64,000 nucleotides of DNA, taken from Ecdyonurus torrentis (lineage: Eukaryota > Arthropoda > Insecta > Ephemeroptera > Heptageniidae). Each line of letters opens with the position of its first letter. Position 1 is the stretch's first letter. The stretch covers positions 2,597,249-2,661,248 of the forward strand of contig OX439137.1 of the NCBI GenBank assembly GCA_949318235.1, read 5' to 3'. The position numbers and the translations under genes were made by a program. Below the pieces are notes generated by a model. It made no database searches. It was not told where the DNA came from and worked only from the letters and a program-made list of their open reading frames with translations. Positions 63,879 to 64,000 of the stretch are shown here, one piece after another.

Positions 63879-63989
63879 CAACTGTGGCCAAAAGTTTGAG
63901 AACAATTTGCATAGGCAACCCACAACCACACTATGTTATCTTTATGAGAAAACGCAGCAGCCCCATTCTCAAACTTTTGTCCAAAGCTG
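63879..63989. mobile_element. Tc1-like miniature element, 111 bp, TA-flanked
   Basis: Ends CAACTGTGGCCAAAAGTTTG and its inverse CAAACTTTTGTCCAAAGCTG, with TA on both sides (63877-63878 and 63990-63991). This end sequence is typical of Tc1-type transposons. Confidence 0.82.
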
Positions 63990-64000
63990 TACATATTTTG

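Larger units (their letters stand above)
62678..64000. other. Downstream of the ZAD-C2H2 gene
   Basis: A nested pair of TIR elements starts within about ten bases of the stop codon, followed by a family A copy and a Tc1-like miniature element. No further coding exon recognised up to the right edge. Confidence 0.7.

Overview
The window is nuclear DNA of an invertebrate animal. It is AT-rich, carries GT-AG introns with matching phases, and is packed with short inverted-repeat transposons, poly(A/T) runs and microsatellites. Nothing bacterial, plasmid-like or organellar is visible. The phylum cannot be fixed from sequence alone. A ZAD plus C2H2 zinc-finger gene and the style of the catalase N-terminus fit an arthropod or a related invertebrate, but this is a weak inference.

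Three protein-coding genes are supported. (1) Minus strand, running off the left edge: the first two coding exons of catalase (13944-14000 and 581-752), separated by a 13.2 kb intron, with a TATA box upstream of the start. (2) Plus strand, 27434-43139: a complete nine-exon gene of 526 codons for the prenylated ankyrin-repeat myosin-phosphatase targeting subunit family (PPP1R16A/MYPT3 and PPP1R16B/TIMAP), with a KIVF PP1-docking motif and a C-terminal CVII CAAX box. (3) Plus strand, 55740-62677: a three-exon gene of 836 codons for a zinc-finger protein with an N-terminal ZAD domain split over exons 1 and 2 and eight intact plus one degenerate C2H2 fingers in exon 3. The three genes show no functional link. 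They are ordinary neighbours in a eukaryotic chromosome.

Nearly everything else is mobile-element debris. At least ten recurring non-autonomous families are recognisable (called A to J here), along with three hAT-type elements with perfect 8-bp target duplications, a 1.7 kb PIF/Harbinger-like element, a 1.2 kb foldback element in intron 4 of the PPP1R16-like gene, tRNA-derived SINEs, Tc1-like miniature elements, and a pair of foldback elements that each carry a 56-bp minisatellite. Several insertions are nested, which gives a relative chronology.

Layout: 1-14116 catalase 5' part, with introns full of repeats; 14117-27433 intergenic, with repeats plus a few GC-richer, splice-flanked blocks that may be exons of an unrecognised transcript; 27434-43139 PPP1R16-like gene; 43140-55729 repeat-rich intergenic; 55740-62677 ZAD-C2H2 gene; 62678-64000 repeat-rich downstream sequence. 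All family names A to J are local labels, and repeat limits are read by eye.
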